Below are positions 36,336-44,849 of a stretch of 64,000 nucleotides of DNA, piece by piece. Where the stretch lies: positions 29,530 to 93,529 of the forward strand of contig DIDP01000075.1 of NCBI GenBank assembly GCA_002418205.1, given 5' to 3'. Every line of letters starts with the position of its first letter. The first letter of the stretch is position 1. This stretch comes from Anaerolineales bacterium UBA5797. GTDB lineage: Bacteria > Chloroflexota > Anaerolineae > Anaerolineales > Villigracilaceae. Made by a program: the position numbers and the translations under genes. Below the pieces are notes generated by a model. That model worked only from the letters and a program-made list of their open reading frames with translations, was not told where the DNA came from and made no database searches.

Positions 36336-36471
36336 GAGTGATACTCCTAAGATCAACCAGCTTAAGAATAAGCAGATGCCGTCCCACAAACGTCCCGCGG
36401 ACCGTCTCATATGCATTGCTTTGCCGGAATTTGGAGTATTTAAGGTTCATTTTCGGTGGTAAGATTGTGAC

Positions 36472-37323
36472 ATGCGTCTGAATGTCGCTCTGGCTCAAAT
36501 CTCGACCAGGTTGGGGGATGTCGAATCCAACCTCGAGAAGCACCTCGAATACATCGAACAGGCAAAAGCTCAAAAAGCGGACGTGTTGGTCTTCCCCGAA
36601 CTATCGCTGACGGGATATGTCCTGCAGGACCTGGTCGCGTCGGTCGCGCATAAGCCGACGGAGGAGGATCCGGTCTTCAAGCATCTGCTCAAGGCGAGTC
36701 AATACCTGGACCTTGTGGTTGGTTTCGTGGACGAGGACTCTCGTCATCGCTTCTACATCTCCTCCGCCTATCTTTCCGCCGGAAAGGTTTTGCACGTTCA
36801 TCACAAGGTTTATCTTCCCACTTACGGCCTCTTCGATGAGGGACGTTTTTTCGCGTGGGGGGATTCGATCCGTTCGTTCGATACCCGCTTCGGGCGCGTG
36901 GGCATGTTGATCTGTGAGGATTTCTGGCATGCTTCGCCGCCCTATTTGCTCTGGCTGGATGGGGCGGACATCATGCTGTTCTCGTCCGCCTCTCCGGGAC
37001 GCGGCTTGAACGACAAGGAGAAACTCGAGTCGGCGCGCTGGGTGGAGCGCGTGAACAAGGCTTATGCAAGCATGTTCACGTCGTTCGTCCTGCACTCGAA
37101 TCGAGTTGGGTTCGAGGATGGATTGCACTTCTGGGGAGGGGCGACAGCCTTCGACCCGAACGGCGAATTGATCACGCAGGGACCCTACTTCGAGGAGGCG
37201 CTCACCATCGCGGAACTGGATTTGAACCAGCTCCGGCGTACGCGTGCCCGCCTTCCGTTACTGCGCGATGAACGGACTTCGCTCGTGCAAAAAGAACTCA
37301 ACAGGATCCTGTCCCGTGACTGA
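36472..37323 (+). CDS. NAD synthetase glutaminase subunit (nitrilase family)
   Basis: 283 aa. The nitrilase triad is Glu43 (FPELSLTGY), Lys112 (HHKVYLP) and Cys148 (LICEDFWH). This domain supplies ammonia from glutamine to NAD synthetase. In most bacteria with a glutamine-dependent enzyme it is fused to the synthetase. Here it is a separate gene whose stop lies 8 bases inside the nadE start. Confidence 0.87.
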   Translation: MRLNVALAQISTRLGDVESNLEKHLEYIEQAKAQKADVLVFPELSLTGYVLQDLVASVAHKPTEEDPVFKHLLKASQYLDLVVGFVDEDSRHRFYISSAYLSAGKVLHVHHKVYLPTYGLFDEGRFFAWGDSIRSFDTRFGRVGMLICEDFWHASPPYLLWLDGADIMLFSSASPGRGLNDKEKLESARWVERVNKAYASMFTSFVLHSNRVGFEDGLHFWGGATAFDPNGELITQGPYFEEALTIAELDLNQLRRTRARLPLLRDERTSLVQKELNRILSRD

Positions 37324-38137
37324 CCTGACCATCAATACCGAAGTCGCCCGTCAAATATTGACCGGTTTCATACGATCGGAAGTCACGCGCGTTGGCTACT
37401 CGCGCGCAGTGATCAACCTTTCCGGCGGGTTGGATTCGGCGCTTGCCTGTGTTCTGGCGGTGGAGGCACTGGGGCGCGAGAACGTGATTGCCCTGCGATT
37501 GCCATATCGCACCTCGTCACCAGACTCGCTGACCCATGCCCAAATGGTGATCGATAAATTTAACATATCGAGCGAGACCATTGATATTACCGGGATGGTC
37601 GATCCGTTGATCGAACGCGATCCCGGCATCTCGAATGTCCGCAAGGGAAATATCATGGCGCGGGCGCGTATGATCGTCCTGTATGACCAGTCTGAAGTGT
37701 TCAAAGCCCTGCCGATCGGCACAAGCAACAAAACGGAGATCCTGCTCGGTTATTCCACTTTGTGGGGCGACATGGCTTCGGCGATCAACCCCATCGGTGA
37801 CCTGTACAAAACGCAGGCGCGTCAACTGGCGCGCGATCTGGGTGTCCCGGCGCCGATCATCGACAAACCACCTTCGGCAGACCTGTGGGATGGTCAGACC
37901 GATGAAGGCGAACTCGGCTTTACCTACGAGCAAGTGGACCAGTTGCTCTACCTGCTGGTGGATCAGCGTTACAGTCCACGGGAATGCATCGAAGAGGGCT
38001 TCGATGAGGCATTTGTGGACACGGTCATCAATCGGATCCGGCGCAATCAATTCAAGCGCATGATGCCGCCCATTGCCAAACTAAGCAATCGCACCATCGG
38101 CTACGATTTTCTCTACCTGCGCGACTGGGGCACGTAA
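37316..38137 (+). CDS. nadE: NAD(+) synthetase, synthetase subunit
   Basis: 273 aa from GTG 37316. The PP-loop NLSGGLDSAL (SGGLDS at residues 36-41) and GTSNKTEILLGYSTLWGD near 140 are typical of NadE. PPSADLWDGQTDEGELGF is the adenylate region. It catalyses the last step of NAD synthesis from nicotinate adenine dinucleotide. The GTG overlaps the upstream stop by 8 bases, so expression is coupled to the glutaminase gene. Confidence 0.92.
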   Translation: MTDLTINTEVARQILTGFIRSEVTRVGYSRAVINLSGGLDSALACVLAVEALGRENVIALRLPYRTSSPDSLTHAQMVIDKFNISSETIDITGMVDPLIERDPGISNVRKGNIMARARMIVLYDQSEVFKALPIGTSNKTEILLGYSTLWGDMASAINPIGDLYKTQARQLARDLGVPAPIIDKPPSADLWDGQTDEGELGFTYEQVDQLLYLLVDQRYSPRECIEEGFDEAFVDTVINRIRRNQFKRMMPPIAKLSNRTIGYDFLYLRDWGT

Positions 38138-38156
38138 CTTCCATATTCGAAATCTT

Positions 38157-38185
38157 AAAAGCAGAAGGCGCGCGCCTTCTGCTTT
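38157..38185 (+). terminator. terminator after nadE
   Basis: AAAGCAGAAGGCGC and GCGCCTTCTGCTTT form a near-perfect stem with almost no loop; the T tail is short. Confidence 0.65.
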
Positions 38186-38212
38186 ACGTTGCAAGGAATC
38201 AAAACAGACAAA

Positions 38213-39457
38213 ATGATCCGTATTCCACCTTCACTGAAACATCGCCGCTTTTTCTATCTCTGGCTGGGATTGTTGATCTCCATCGCCGGGACCCAGATGC
38301 AGATCTGGGCGATCTTCTGGCACATCCGCACGCTCACCGAACAACCGATCGCGCTGGGCGGTGTGGGATTGGCGCGCATTCTGCCGGTCATCGTCTTCTC
38401 ATTGATCGGCGGCGCGGTCGCAGATTCGTTGAATCGCACCCGCATCCTTTTTATCACGCAAAGCGCCGCGGCCCTGCTTGCGCTCGCGCTGGGGTTGCTG
38501 ACCCAGTTCGGACATATCACCATCTGGCACATCTACGCCCTGACCGCCCTGCAAGCTGTGGCGATCGCCTTCGACGGACCGGCGCGCCAGGCGCTCGTGC
38601 CAAACCTGGTCTCAGCAAAGGATCTGCCCAACGCTTTTAGCATGACCTCCATCGCCTTCCAAACTGGCGCGATCCTCGGTCCCGCGTTGACCGGGTTCGC
38701 GATTGCCTTTGCCGGGCAGGAGATGGTGTATTACATCAACGCGATCTCGTACGGCGCGGTCATCCTTGCCCTGATCCTGATCGGGGATGTGCCCCAAAAG
38801 AGATCACAGAACGTCAAAGTTGTCAGTTGGACATCCATTCGCGAGGGCATTCAATTCATTTTGAACAAGCCGATCATCCTATCGACCATGCTGTTGGATT
38901 TTGTCGCCACATTCTTTGCCTCCGCCAATACGCTGATGCCGATCGTGGCGCGTGATGTGCTGAAGGTGGGCGTCGTGGAGTATGGCTGGTTGTCTGCGGC
39001 GCAGTCTTTTGGGGCGGTGCTTGCCGCGCTGGTCGTATCGCAGATCGCCGAACTGCGGCGGCAGGGACAGGTCTTTTTGGGATCGGTTGTGGTGTTCGGC
39101 GCCGCGACGGTCCTTTTTGGCCTCAGCAGTTCCGTGGTCCTGGCATGGTGCGCTCTGGCGGTGACGGGCGCGGCTGATTCGGTCAGCACCATCATCCGCA
39201 ACACGATCCGCCAGTTGCAAACGCCCGATCACATCCGCGGCCGCATGACCAGTGTCAATCAGATCTTCTTTCAGGGCGGTCCGCAGTTGGGCGAGGTGGA
39301 AGCCGGCATCGTGGCGCAATTGCTTGGTGCACCGTTCGCGATCGTAAGCGGCGGGATCGCCTGCGTTTTGGGCATGACCCTGATCGTCCGCAAATGGCCC
39401 GCCCTTTTGACCTACAACGGGGACGAGCCCACCCTTGCCGGTGCTCCTGCTGACTGA
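38213..39457 (+). CDS. MFS transporter (EntS/MFS_3-like)
   Basis: 414 aa with about 12 hydrophobic segments. GGAVADSLNRTRILF near residue 65 is the cytoplasmic loop motif of MFS carriers. The RGRMTSVNQIFFQGGPQLGEVEAG region is typical of the EntS-like MFS_3 branch of exporters. The substrate is unknown. ATG 38213 is preferred over an upstream TTG. No regulator is adjacent. Confidence 0.88.
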   Translation: MIRIPPSLKHRRFFYLWLGLLISIAGTQMQIWAIFWHIRTLTEQPIALGGVGLARILPVIVFSLIGGAVADSLNRTRILFITQSAAALLALALGLLTQFGHITIWHIYALTALQAVAIAFDGPARQALVPNLVSAKDLPNAFSMTSIAFQTGAILGPALTGFAIAFAGQEMVYYINAISYGAVILALILIGDVPQKRSQNVKVVSWTSIREGIQFILNKPIILSTMLLDFVATFFASANTLMPIVARDVLKVGVVEYGWLSAAQSFGAVLAALVVSQIAELRRQGQVFLGSVVVFGAATVLFGLSSSVVLAWCALAVTGAADSVSTIIRNTIRQLQTPDHIRGRMTSVNQIFFQGGPQLGEVEAGIVAQLLGAPFAIVSGGIACVLGMTLIVRKWPALLTYNGDEPTLAGAPAD

Positions 39458-39496
39458 CGCCTACCTTGCGATTCCCATACGATCCTCGATTTCCGG

Positions 39497-39525
39497 TTGA
39501 CTTGGGTGCTGAATGAGGCTATACT
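39497..39525 (+). promoter_or_regulatory. sigma-70-type promoter for the leader ORF
   Basis: TTGACT, 17 bases, TATACT. The -10 box ends 6 bases before ATG 39532, predicting a leaderless transcript that stops at the terminator at 39597. Confidence 0.75.
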
Positions 39526-39531
39526 GTCAAC

Positions 39532-39570
39532 ATGCGAGCAGATGCTTACATAACTCAGGTTGGTGAATAA
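39532..39570 (+). other. leaderless 12-codon micro-ORF
   Basis: Twelve codons, MRADAYITQVGE, begin at the predicted transcription start and end in TAA at 39568-39570, one base before the terminator stem. The arrangement looks like a leader peptide or attenuator for the SWIM-protein gene that starts at 39626. It could also simply be a small RNA of about 66 nt. Translation is not shown. Confidence 0.45.
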
Positions 39571-39597
39571 GGCACGCGCCTCATTGCGTGCCTTTTT
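39571..39597 (+). terminator. terminator directly after the micro-ORF
   Basis: GGCACGC pairs with GCGTGCC around an 8-base loop and is followed by TTTTTGTTT. It lies upstream of the SWIM gene rather than after it. Confidence 0.8.
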
Positions 39598-39625
39598 GTT
39601 TACCCACTTTCAAAAGGAGTCTCCT

Positions 39626-39868
39626 ATGGATTATGGACTGATCGGCAAGTTGGAAAAGGCGAAACGCTATGCGGAGGACCGCACCCGTTTTCGCTTCAAC
39701 CGGTTTGAACTGACCTTCCATGGCGACAACAACGACCATAAGGTCAGCTACGAAGAAGGCGCCTTCCAATGTGACTGTGAATTCTTCCTTACGCATAAAC
39801 GATGTGGACATACCATGGCGCTCGAGATTTTGCTCAAGGACATGATCGTGGTCCCGGTTCAGGAATAA
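39626..39868 (+). CDS. small SWIM-type zinc finger protein
   Basis: 80 aa. CDCEFFLTHKRCGH matches the SWIM pattern C-x-C-x(n)-C-x-H with Cys/His ligands near residues 53-66. Most SWIM motifs lie in larger proteins; here it is almost the whole protein. A zinc-dependent DNA- or protein-binding role is possible but not known. The ATG is preceded by AAAGGAG. It has a terminator on each side. Confidence 0.75.
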   Translation: MDYGLIGKLEKAKRYAEDRTRFRFNRFELTFHGDNNDHKVSYEEGAFQCDCEFFLTHKRCGHTMALEILLKDMIVVPVQE

Positions 39869-39891
39869 GCTGACAATTGAATCCGTTATCG

Positions 39892-39918
39892 ACTGCCCTC
39901 CAGCATCTGGAGGGCAGT
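39892..39918 (+). terminator. terminator after the SWIM gene
   Basis: ACTGCCCTCCA and TGGAGGGCAGT form an 11-bp perfect stem with a 5-base loop; a T/G-rich tail follows. Confidence 0.65.
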
Positions 39919-40028
39919 TGTGTTATCGCCGGATGTTTGCAGGGGAAAACAATGGGCGTACATCTGAACTATAACGTTCCATGAGAATATCCCGAACGGA
40001 AAGGGATTTCGATTAAAATTTGAAGCAT

Positions 40029-41069
40029 ATGCCCAGATTTACACGACGTGATTTTCTAAAACTCGGCGGGTTGAGCCTCGGCTCGCTGGCGTTCGCTCCC
40101 TCGATGAGCCGGATGTTCGAATTCGACGACAGCAATCTTGTGCGAGTGGCGACCGACTCCATCAGCGTCCACAGCCAGCCCAATGACGAAAGCAGGATCG
40201 TCTCGCAGTGGTTTCGGGATGAATTGGTGCATGTCTACGAGGAGGTTGTCGCCGATGGACCCACCTACAACCCAGTGTGGTATCGCGTCTGGGGCGGGTA
40301 CATGCATCGTGCCCGTCTTCAAAGAGTGAAAATCCTGTATAACACCATCATGTCTTCCCATGAGGAGGGCACCTATCGTCTGGTGGAGGTGACCGTTCCG
40401 TTCACCCAGCCGTGGCGTTCCACCAAAACCTATGGCTGGCAGCAGTTGGGTTTCCGCCTGTATTACAGTTCCGTCCATTGGGTGGAGGCGATTGAACCGG
40501 GTCCCCAGGGTGAGCCGTGGTATCGAATCTATGACGACCTGACAGGTTTCCCCTATCACATCAATCCACTGCATGTAAGACCCATCCCATTGGACGAGTT
40601 GACGCCGATCAGCCCGGAGGTCGAGTTACAAAACAAGCGGATCGATGTCAACCTGCTGACCCAGACTTTGACGGCTTATGAATTCGACAAGCCTGTCCTG
40701 CAGACTACCATTTCGTCCGGCATACCGGGCGGTCCGCGCGATGGCAACGGGCTTTCCACGAAGACACCCGAGGGTGAGTTTCGCATTCTTGAAAAAATGC
40801 CCGCCAAACACATGGGCAACGGCAATCTCTTCGCCGACGCCGATGACTATGAGCTTCCCGGCGTCCCCTGGACCTGTTTCTTCACAACACAGGGACATGC
40901 CTTCCATGGGACCTACTGGCATGAGAACTTTGGTGTGCCCATGAGTCACGGGTGCATCAACATGCGCACCGAGGAAGCCAAATGGCTTTTCCGCTGGGCG
41001 TTGCCGCCTCATCAAATCGGCCGGACATTCAATCGCGGATACGGGACGCTGGTCCGGGTCCATTACTAA
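40029..41069 (+). CDS. Tat-exported L,D-transpeptidase (YkuD)
   Basis: 346 aa. The N-terminus FTRRDFLKLGGLSLGSLAFA carries a twin-arginine signal. Residues 40-190 are a beta-rich domain. The C-terminal YkuD domain contains the catalytic SHGCINMRTEEA (Cys near residue 311). The protein cross-links peptidoglycan stems at the cell surface. It is a paralog of the 55296 gene, sharing the SPEVE/DPNDKRI segment. The methyltransferase gene follows by 5 bases. Confidence 0.9.
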   Translation: MPRFTRRDFLKLGGLSLGSLAFAPSMSRMFEFDDSNLVRVATDSISVHSQPNDESRIVSQWFRDELVHVYEEVVADGPTYNPVWYRVWGGYMHRARLQRVKILYNTIMSSHEEGTYRLVEVTVPFTQPWRSTKTYGWQQLGFRLYYSSVHWVEAIEPGPQGEPWYRIYDDLTGFPYHINPLHVRPIPLDELTPISPEVELQNKRIDVNLLTQTLTAYEFDKPVLQTTISSGIPGGPRDGNGLSTKTPEGEFRILEKMPAKHMGNGNLFADADDYELPGVPWTCFFTTQGHAFHGTYWHENFGVPMSHGCINMRTEEAKWLFRWALPPHQIGRTFNRGYGTLVRVHY

Positions 41070-41074
41070 ACACC

Positions 41075-42298
41075 ATGCCATCCATCCATTGGGCGGGGAA
41101 GCGTCTCGCGCAGCCGGAGCCTGCCTCCCTTATACAAGACTCGATCATATACCCAGGCGGACGCGGCTATCCCGGGGCACACCCCGCTAGCCGTCTGATA
41201 CTGGGGGATAATTTGTCCGTCATGGCGGCATTGTTGCCTGAGTACGAGGGGCGGATCAATCTTATTTATGCCGACCCTCCATTTTTTACAAACCGAAAAT
41301 TCCAGGCCCGCATCGGGCGCGGCGAAGACTCGCGTAAACCGGATGAGTGGAAACTTGTCGAGGGTTATCAGGATGACTGGCAAAACCTGGATGAATATCT
41401 GGATTTTCTGTACCAGCGCCTCGCCTTGATGTATCGTCTGCTCGCGCCAAATGGGACACTTTACCTTCATCTCGATTGGCACGCGGACGCATATGCCCGT
41501 CTCCTGCTGGACGAGTTGTTCGGCGCTGAGAACCTCTTGAACGAGATCATCTGGGTATACCATGGCCCTTCGCCGATTCGGAGCGCCTTCAACCGCAAAC
41601 ATGACATGATCCTGTCCTATGTCAAAGGGAAGGACTACACCTTCAATGTGGACGCGGTCCGGGAACCATACAATCAGAACACAGTGAATACATTTAGATC
41701 TTCACCGAAGGCAGGATTCGGCAAGGTCCCCGATCTCGATCGCGGTAAGGTTCCGGAGGATTGGTGGTACTTCCCGGTGGTTGCAAGGTTGCACAATGAA
41801 AGGACAGGGTATCCCACCCAGAAGCCGAATGCCTTGCTGGAGAGAATTGTCCTGGCTTCATCCAATCCCGGTGACCTCGTCGCAGATTTTTTCTGTGGTT
41901 CCGGAACAACCCCATTCATTGCAGCAAAACATGGACGCCACTCCATCGCGTGTGATGAAACGTTTCGAGCCGTCCATACAACGCGGAGTCGGATGATCGA
42001 TACGGGGGCTGCTTTTTCAATTGAACGGGATTCTGATTTTGCATTCCCGTATACGTCTCTGCCGAAATCCACGAACGCAAGTGCGTCGATGGATGGCATC
42101 TTGTTGGATACAAAACTCGATTTGGACTACTGGGAGATCGATCCTGCCTGGGATGGGAAAACGTTCAAAAGCGCCGCGCAGGCAAAACGTCCGGCACGAA
42201 GCGGGGAGATCCCTCACGAATTAAAAATAAAAGCCGGAGGCAATGCCTGCATCCGGCTGGTTTCTGCAAAGGGAAATTTGTATCAGCTAAACATCTAG
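41075..42298 (+). CDS. DNA methyltransferase, beta-class N6/N4 type, orphan
   Basis: 407 aa. The catalytic motif ADPPF is at 66-70 and the AdoMet motif DFFCGSGTT at 271-279, the motif IV-before-I order of beta-class enzymes and type III Mod proteins. YPTQKPNALLERIV lies between. A C-terminal 120-residue tail is unusual. No restriction gene is nearby. The 3' end overlaps the convergent response-regulator gene by 12 bases. A longer upstream start is rejected because it lies within the transpeptidase gene. Confidence 0.88.
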   Translation: MPSIHWAGKRLAQPEPASLIQDSIIYPGGRGYPGAHPASRLILGDNLSVMAALLPEYEGRINLIYADPPFFTNRKFQARIGRGEDSRKPDEWKLVEGYQDDWQNLDEYLDFLYQRLALMYRLLAPNGTLYLHLDWHADAYARLLLDELFGAENLLNEIIWVYHGPSPIRSAFNRKHDMILSYVKGKDYTFNVDAVREPYNQNTVNTFRSSPKAGFGKVPDLDRGKVPEDWWYFPVVARLHNERTGYPTQKPNALLERIVLASSNPGDLVADFFCGSGTTPFIAAKHGRHSIACDETFRAVHTTRSRMIDTGAAFSIERDSDFAFPYTSLPKSTNASASMDGILLDTKLDLDYWEIDPAWDGKTFKSAAQAKRPARSGEIPHELKIKAGGNACIRLVSAKGNLYQLNI

Positions 42299-42943
42299 GC
42301 GGTAACCAACACCGCGGATCGTTTTGAGAAATTTGGGATTATTGGGGTCGAGTTCGATTGCGCGCCTCAGCCATGATATGTGGACATCGAGGGTACGTGT
42401 ATCGCCCGTGTAATTCGTTTCCCATACTTTTTTGAACAATGCTTCGCGTTCAACGACTTCGCCGTGTTTGTCCATCAGGATCGATAACAGCGTCATCAGA
42501 CGTGGGGTCAGTTTGGTGTTCTTTCCCAGACACCGAACGCGTTTGTTCTCGAGATCGAGCCGGATGGGACCGGCGCTGATGACATTCTCGCCGTCACCCG
42601 GCAGGAGCGCCTTGACGCGGTTGACAAGTTTTTGTATTGTGAACGGCAGCGCCAGCACAGAATCAGCCAGATCCTTGTCTATGGATTTTTCCTTGTCCAG
42701 GATCAGGATGATCGGAAGTTTGGGGTCCTTCTTGCGGAGGGAGAGACAGATGCGAATGCCCGTACTCCTCAACGATGCCGCGTTGATGATGACAAGGCCC
42801 GGGTTGGTCTGCTTTAATTTGGAAACAGCCTGACTGCCATTTTGGAATAAAACAACATCAAATCCCTTCTTTTGCAAGTCTGTGGCAAAAGAAGGGATTT
42901 CTGCGTGTCGTCCTTCAATGACTAATAGTGTGGCTTTTTTCAT
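42287..42943 (-). CDS. OmpR/PhoB-like winged-helix protein with a degenerate receiver
   Basis: 218 aa. The C-terminal winged helix (KLTPRLMTLLSILMDKHGEVVEREALFKKVWE to RGVGYRLDV) is intact. The N-terminal receiver-like domain lacks the phospho-accepting Asp (the expected site reads IINAASL), the acidic pair near residue 9 (VIEGR) and the late Lys (LALPF). It should bind DNA without phosphorylation. No histidine kinase is adjacent. ATG 42943 is preferred over an upstream start. Confidence 0.83.
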   Translation of the reverse strand: MKKATLLVIEGRHAEIPSFATDLQKKGFDVVLFQNGSQAVSKLKQTNPGLVIINAASLRSTGIRICLSLRKKDPKLPIILILDKEKSIDKDLADSVLALPFTIQKLVNRVKALLPGDGENVISAGPIRLDLENKRVRCLGKNTKLTPRLMTLLSILMDKHGEVVEREALFKKVWETNYTGDTRTLDVHISWLRRAIELDPNNPKFLKTIRGVGYRLDV

Positions 42944-43138
42944 GATTATTGAAAGAAAGATGCGAGCGATGATTGCTGATGCAAAAAACATTATACCTTA
43001 AATCTTAACAAAAGTTCTCTCGCATTGCCAATGAATTTTTAAGGTAGCGCCGATTAAACTACAAATCATGAATCTTATCAAGACATGCCTTGTGAGATAA
43101 GTACTATATTAGTTTTTATTTGCAAACAGATGCATTGC

Positions 43139-43167
43139 TTGACGATGATGAGTACCTATGGTAATAT
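43139..43167 (+). promoter_or_regulatory. promoter of initiator tRNA
   Basis: TTGACG, 17 bases, TAATAT, with a predicted start near 43174, about 7 bases before the tRNA. Confidence 0.7.
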
Positions 43168-43180
43168 CGGCGGGCTTCGA

Positions 43181-43252
43181 TGCGGGGTGGAGCAGTGGCA
43201 GCTCGTCGGGCTCATAACCCGAAGGTCGCAGGTTCAAGTCCTGCCCCCGCTA
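43181..43252 (+). tRNA. initiator tRNA-Met (CAT)
   Basis: Acceptor TGCGGGG faces CCCCGCT, leaving a U1:U72 mismatch typical of initiators. The anticodon stem has three G:C pairs (CGGG/CCCG) and anticodon CAT. Discriminator A is followed by CTA, so CCA is not encoded. The D loop is short. Confidence 0.92.
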
Positions 43253-43254
43253 CT

Positions 43255-43284
43255 AAAAGACCGTGATGATCTCACGGTCTTTTC
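43255..43284 (+). terminator. terminator after initiator tRNA
   Basis: AAAAGACCGTGA and TCACGGTCTTTT form a 12-bp stem around a 4-5-base loop, followed by CTTTTTC. Confidence 0.85.
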
Positions 43285-43361
43285 TTTTTCCTGCGCATTT
43301 TGCATATCCTGTCATTTGTCTCGTTTTATCCAATCCGTGTAAAATTATTCTCACTGCAAAT

Positions 43362-44063
43362 ATGAACATCTTGAAATCTGTTGGTGATCTTTCGGATCAA
43401 CATATACGCGATCTATATTACGGGTTCGATTCCCCGATTGCGACACTGGATTGCGGGAGGAAATGCGCGCCGCATAACCCTTCCGGCAAGCCCTTCTGTT
43501 GCGACGTTTGCCATGCCGTCCCGGCTGCGTATAAAAGCGAGTGGAACTATCTCGAACCGAATACGATGCTCTGGCATGTCTGGCGCGGGGACGAATGTGA
43601 AAGCGCAACAAAAAGGGATCGCGCCCGCGTCAAGGCTGAAATGCCGAAAGATATGATTCTGTTGGCCTGCCTGGGACCATCACATTGTCAGCGGGATTTC
43701 CGCGCTTTGAGTTGCAGGCAATTTCCCTTCTTTCCGTATGTCACCTCGAATTATCGTTTTATCGGACTGGCATACGAATGGGAGTTTGAATCAAAATGCT
43801 GGGTGATCAGCAATTTGTCACGCGTGACGCGGAAATATCGTGAAGAATTTGTGCGCACCTATGATCATCTGTTCGCCCTGTTTCAAGGCGAGTTTGATAG
43901 CTACGCCCATCATTCCGAGCGGATGCGCAATCATTTTTCAGCTCATAAGCGACGAATCCCGATCCTGCATCGCAATGGAAAATTTTATTTGGTCAGTCCT
44001 GTAAACGAGCGCGTGGAATTAATATCCCCCGAAAAATTGCAAAAGTTTGGTCCGTATCGGTAG
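43362..44063 (+). CDS. Cys-cluster protein, YkgJ-like
   Basis: 233 aa. Cys-rich segments CGRKCAPHNPSGKPFCCDVCH (about residues 25-45) and LACLGPSHCQRDFRALSCRQ (about 100-120) suggest a bound zinc or Fe-S cluster, resembling the YkgJ family. No membrane segment or signal is seen. The function is unknown. It is convergent with the 44068 gene, 4 bases away. Confidence 0.7.
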   Translation: MNILKSVGDLSDQHIRDLYYGFDSPIATLDCGRKCAPHNPSGKPFCCDVCHAVPAAYKSEWNYLEPNTMLWHVWRGDECESATKRDRARVKAEMPKDMILLACLGPSHCQRDFRALSCRQFPFFPYVTSNYRFIGLAYEWEFESKCWVISNLSRVTRKYREEFVRTYDHLFALFQGEFDSYAHHSERMRNHFSAHKRRIPILHRNGKFYLVSPVNERVELISPEKLQKFGPYR

Positions 44064-44067
44064 TTGT

Positions 44068-44844
44068 CTACCAATCACAGCCGGGCGTTGTGTTGATCCC
44101 GGCGGATTTCCCCACGCGCTTGTACATAGTCACGTTTGTGAACGGTTCGCCCAAAATCCCGTCATGGATCGCCCATGATCGTAAGCGGATGCTGGCAGCA
44201 GCTTCGGGCGACCGGAACGGATTCGAGCCGTCCAGCATTTGTTTCAATTCGCATCCCTCCTGGAACCCGGCATGGATCGCCTCCATGCGACGTCTCCCCA
44301 TCTGGTAGCTGAATCCATAACGCTCGAAGATGACCGCGTTGTGATAATACAATGGCTCCACATAATACATGTCATGTCCCAGGCTGACGATAAAATCATC
44401 GAATGCCAGCATGGCGGAACGCAGGATGTGGAGCCCCCGGCGCACCTGCCCGGGCGAAAGTCCAGCCTGCAAGGCGGCGGTCTCTGCTTCGATGTTTCGT
44501 TTGCGGATCCCGAAGCGGGTTGGACTACCATCCGGCATCTTATCCACATCGAAGCGGGGTGCGTTTGGATCGTTCAGTATATAGAGTAGAACGTGGATCT
44601 GTCCGTTGAGCGTATCCGCAAGATGTGCGTACAGGGTTGGGTCGGGGAAGTCGGGTTGATGATAGAGCATCATTTCGACATCGCTGGAGCCTTCTGCAAA
44701 GCGGAACTTCAATAGATCTTTGTCGTTTGTCAGATCGGGGAGATTGAACAGTTGGAACAATTCTTGCGGGATGTAGCGGGCATAGATCGCCCGTTTTTCG
44801 TTTTCAGGAAGTTTGTTGATCCCACCAATGGTTGATGGTGTCAT
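44068..44844 (-). CDS. conserved hypothetical protein
   Basis: 258 aa, no recognised family. It is soluble and rich in aromatic and charged residues, with repeated segments such as YYVEPLYYHNAVIFERYGFSYQ near residue 165. It ends four bases from the Cys-cluster gene and starts 5 bases after the smpB stop on the same strand. The reading is long, open and has its own start, so it is probably real. A DUF-type enzyme is possible. Confidence 0.7.
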   Translation of the reverse strand: MTPSTIGGINKLPENEKRAIYARYIPQELFQLFNLPDLTNDKDLLKFRFAEGSSDVEMMLYHQPDFPDPTLYAHLADTLNGQIHVLLYILNDPNAPRFDVDKMPDGSPTRFGIRKRNIEAETAALQAGLSPGQVRRGLHILRSAMLAFDDFIVSLGHDMYYVEPLYYHNAVIFERYGFSYQMGRRRMEAIHAGFQEGCELKQMLDGSNPFRSPEAAASIRLRSWAIHDGILGEPFTNVTMYKRVGKSAGINTTPGCDW

Positions 44845-44849
44845 GTCTC

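Noticed and set aside
40952..41074. N-terminal extension of the methyltransferase
   Set aside because: It lies inside the L,D-transpeptidase gene in another frame; ATG 41075 directly follows that gene's stop.
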